Origin: an uncultured Eubacteriales bacterium
GTDB lineage: Bacteria; Bacillota; Clostridia; Lachnospirales; Lachnospiraceae
Assembly (NCBI GenBank): GCA_902772745.1
Contig: CACYBV010000336.1
Location: forward strand, 1 to 6,655
DNA: 6,655 nt
Direction of reading: 5' to 3'
Positions 4,434-6,655 of this stretch are shown one piece after another (the stretch's first letter is position 1; every line of letters starts with the position of its first letter). The notes beneath the pieces were generated by a model. It saw only the letters and a program-made list of their open reading frames with translations, did not search any database and had not been told where the DNA came from. Position numbers and translations under genes: made by a program.

Positions 4434-6655
4434 TCATCACTGCAATCAGCCGGGAGAGCATTCGTGAATTCCCGCTTCCGGAACGCGTTTCGGGGTGCTA
4501 CTGGCTGTATGAGAAACAGGAAGTCCCCGAATCCCGGATTCTCTGCATCGACGGAAGCGAGAGCGCGTGGAAAATTCGCTCCGCAGACCGTGCGCGGATC
4601 ATCGGGACAGACGGACGGACGATGCATTCGGAGGTACTGGTGCCGATGCGGACCTATGTACTCGAAAAAACGGACGGGGAACGGATTTACATGTTTACCG
4701 AACCGGACGAGGAAAGACGGCAGATCTTCAGAAAGTATCTGTTTCCGGGCAATATGGCGGTTTCAATCGGACGTTTTGAGGGCTGCGATATCTGCTTTGA
4801 CCGGCCGGTGGTTACGGCGGTTCATGCGGTCCTGAGTTTTTCGGACGGCCGTTTCCGCATCAGTGACCAAAACAGCAAAAACGGGACTTTTGTCAATGAA
4901 AAAAGGGTTTATCATGCGGATCTTCACCCCGGCGACTGCGTTTATATCATGGGACTCCGCATCATCATCGGAAAGGGGCTGATTGCGGTCAATCATCCGG
5001 ACGGGGCGGTTAAAGTCGGAAAACGCCTGCAGCCTTTTATCCGCCAGGAAATCGAGCCGATACCAAAGGAGCGCGGATACGAACTTCCGGAACGCTGTTT
5101 TTTCAGCCGTTCTCCGCGTTTCAGACGGGAGATTGAGACCGAGGAGATCAAAATCGATGCACCGCCGCAAAGCCCGCTGCAGGAAGAGATGCCCTGGCTC
5201 ATTATGATGGGATCCTCATTGGCAATGGGCATGATGTCGTTTCTGATGCTGTCAAACGCGGTGAGCGCCCGCAATGTCACATCCATGGCGATGTCCGGAT
5301 CCATGCTTCTCGGTACGCTTCTGATGCCGGCTGCAGGCAGGAGTTATGAGCGGAGGCGCCGGCGGAAAAAGGAAGAACAGCGGCAGGAGAAATACCGCGA
5401 GTATCTTGAGGGGATCGCACTTCGGATCGAGGAACTGTCGGAACTTCAGTCCGGGATCCTCCGGGAAAACATCATCGGAGCCGACGAGTGTGTGAAAAGG
5501 ATCATGACGCGCGACCGGACGCTTTACGAGCGCATGCCCGGCCAGAGCGATTTCCTGCGCCTCCGCGCCGGGCTCGGAGACTGCATGCTCCAGGCTGAAT
5601 TTTCCTGTCCGGAGCGGCGGTTTTCCCTCAGCGATGACTGCCTTTCCGAGGAACTTTATGAGCTCATGAAAAAACCAAAGCTGCTCCGAGATGTCCCGAT
5701 CGGCATTTCTCTTTTCGACGACCCGGCTGCAGGCATTATCGGTGCGCATGAAAAACTTCTGGATTATGCGAAAGGACTCATTTTGCAGCTGATGACGCTG
5801 TACAGCCCTGAAGAACTGAAAATGGTCTTTATCTATGACAAAAAAGACCGGGAAGAAATGGATTTTGTCCGATGGCTTCCGCACGTTTTTTCAGATGACC
5901 GAAGAATCCGTTTCATTGCTTCGGACCAGAGCGAAGCGAAGGAGGTTTCAGCCTTCCTGATGCATGTGATCGAAGCGCGGAGGGAGATTTCGGATCATCC
6001 GGATGCGGAAATGAAGCCATGGTATGTCGTTTTCTCGCTGAGCAGGGTACAGTCGGCACGCACAGAGATGATGCAGGAAATCCTTGCACTGGGGAAAAGC
6101 ATCCATTTCAGTGTTGTCACGTTTTACAGAACACTTGGCGAGCTCCCGAAAGAATGCTCACTCGTAATTGACCTTACCGGTCCGCAGGGCAGGCTTTTCA
6201 ACCAGAAAGATAAGACCGGAAAAAGCACGGAATTTGTCCCGGATATCAGCCCGCCGAAAGACATGCGTACGCTCGCGGCGAGGCTTGTGAATATTCCGCT
6301 TGCATCAGCCGGATCGGATGTTTCCTGTCCGCGCATGCTTGCCTTTCTCAGGATGTTTGGCGCAGGAAGGGTAGAACACCTGAATTCATCGGCCAGATGG
6401 AAGGAGAACGACCCGTCAAAATCCCTGCAGGTTCCTGTCGGGGTGGATGCGCTCGGAGAGCTTTTCATGCTGGATCTTCACGAGAAATACCACGGCCCGC
6501 ACGGCCTTATCGCAGGCATGACCGGCTCCGGAAAATCCGAGTTCATCATCACGCTGATCCTCTCCATCGCGGTTTGCTTCCATCCGTATGAGGCCGCATT
6601 CATCCTGATCGACTACAAGGGCGGGGGAATGGCGAAAGCATTTGAAAAACTGCCG
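4430..6655 (+). CDS. essC: type VII secretion ATPase EssC (YukB-type), N-terminal half
   Basis: 742 codons without a stop, cut by the right edge; EssC proteins are usually near 1,450-1,500 residues. Residues 1-90 resemble the degenerate first FHA-like (FtsK_SpoIIIE_N) domain. A second FHA domain spans about 108-182 (SIGRFEGCD with Arg115, TAVHA with His132, SKNGTFVN at 149-156). Two membrane helices follow, about 256-276 and 283-302, then a basic, charged coiled-coil-like stretch (305-345). Next come the EssC-type DFLRLRAGLGD (374-384) and ATPase domain D1, with Walker A GMTGSGKS (696-703) and the EssC hallmark DYKGGGMA (728-735). Domains D2 and D3 lie beyond the window. EssC is the hexameric membrane motor that exports WXG100 and LXG substrates in type VIIb systems. 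Start: AGAGGAG (4417-4423) lies 6 bases before the ATG. In the second FHA the usual Ser-Arg is Thr129-Ala130, so phosphopeptide binding is doubtful. Confidence 0.93.
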   Translation, partial: MIITAISRESIREFPLPERVSGCYWLYEKQEVPESRILCIDGSESAWKIRSADRARIIGTDGRTMHSEVLVPMRTYVLEKTDGERIYMFTEPDEERRQIFRKYLFPGNMAVSIGRFEGCDICFDRPVVTAVHAVLSFSDGRFRISDQNSKNGTFVNEKRVYHADLHPGDCVYIMGLRIIIGKGLIAVNHPDGAVKVGKRLQPFIRQEIEPIPKERGYELPERCFFSRSPRFRREIETEEIKIDAPPQSPLQEEMPWLIMMGSSLAMGMMSFLMLSNAVSARNVTSMAMSGSMLLGTLLMPAAGRSYERRRRRKKEEQRQEKYREYLEGIALRIEELSELQSGILRENIIGADECVKRIMTRDRTLYERMPGQSDFLRLRAGLGDCMLQAEFSCPERRFSLSDDCLSEELYELMKKPKLLRDVPIGISLFDDPAAGIIGAHEKLLDYAKGLILQLMTLYSPEELKMVFIYDKKDREEMDFVRWLPHVFSDDRRIRFIASDQSEAKEVSAFLMHVIEARREISDHPDAEMKPWYVVFSLSRVQSARTEMMQEILALGKSIHFSVVTFYRTLGELPKECSLVIDLTGPQGRLFNQKDKTGKSTEFVPDISPPKDMRTLAARLVNIPLASAGSDVSCPRMLAFLRMFGAGRVEHLNSSARWKENDPSKSLQVPVGVDALGELFMLDLHEKYHGPHGLIAGMTGSGKSEFIITLILSIAVCFHPYEAAFILIDYKGGGMAKAFEKLP

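Noticed and set aside
4464..4835. 123-codon plus-strand frame inside the start of essC
   Set aside because: Out-of-frame shadow of essC, rich in Arg, Gly and Cys, without a family resemblance.
5252..5884. 210-codon minus-strand frame opposite essC
   Set aside because: It lies opposite the membrane and linker region of EssC, whose protein sequence is continuous and family-like; the minus frame has no supporting signal.
1..6655. Search for tRNA, rRNA, CRISPR, insertion sequences or attachment sites
   Set aside because: No cloverleaf-like sequence, spaced direct repeats, transposase fragment or terminal repeats were recognised on reading either strand.

Overview
The window looks like chromosomal DNA of a Gram-positive Clostridia-type bacterium (Bacillota), most plausibly Lachnospiraceae-like. 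The grounds are strong AAGGAG/GGAGG ribosome binding sites, sigma-A promoters with extended -10 elements, short XRE regulators typical of that group, and a type VIIb secretion motor (EssC) in a moderately GC-rich background. This placement rests on family resemblance only; no search was run.

Layout. (1) 1-128, minus: the N-terminal 42 codons of a MATE-family multidrug/organic-cation exporter, cut by the window edge. (2) 129-342: a divergent control region with two well-formed extended -10 promoters, one for the MATE gene and one for rarA, plus small dyads in the MATE leader. (3) 343-1698, plus: a complete rarA (AAA+ replication-associated recombination ATPase). (4) 1699-1789: a short convergent region holding a 9-bp inverted repeat and, unexpectedly, a third promoter-like TTGCAT-N17-TATGGT sequence. 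(5) 1790-2146 and 2292-2630, minus: two unrelated small XRE/HTH regulators, each with its own promoter. (6) 2781 to the window end, plus: an operon-like run of an A24 prepilin peptidase, a soluble protein with an N-terminal domain resembling DUF6382 and a C-terminal FHA domain, and the first 742 codons of an FHA-FtsK/SpoIIIE ATPase of the EssC/YukB type. The essC frame runs off the right edge without a stop.

How they work together. The left half is housekeeping (drug export, replication-fork repair). The right half is the start of an envelope or secretion locus. EssC is the membrane ATPase motor that drives WXG100/LXG substrate export. The FHA protein upstream could be a cytosolic phosphothreonine-reading adaptor. 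The prepilin peptidase normally matures type IV or Tad/Flp pilins, so its position at the head of an EssC operon is the most unusual aspect of the window. The second XRE gene is transcribed divergently from this operon and is the obvious candidate regulator. No pilin, WXG100, EssB, EsaA or effector gene lies inside the window, so the system is only partly visible. No RNA genes, CRISPR arrays, insertion sequences or attachment sites were found.
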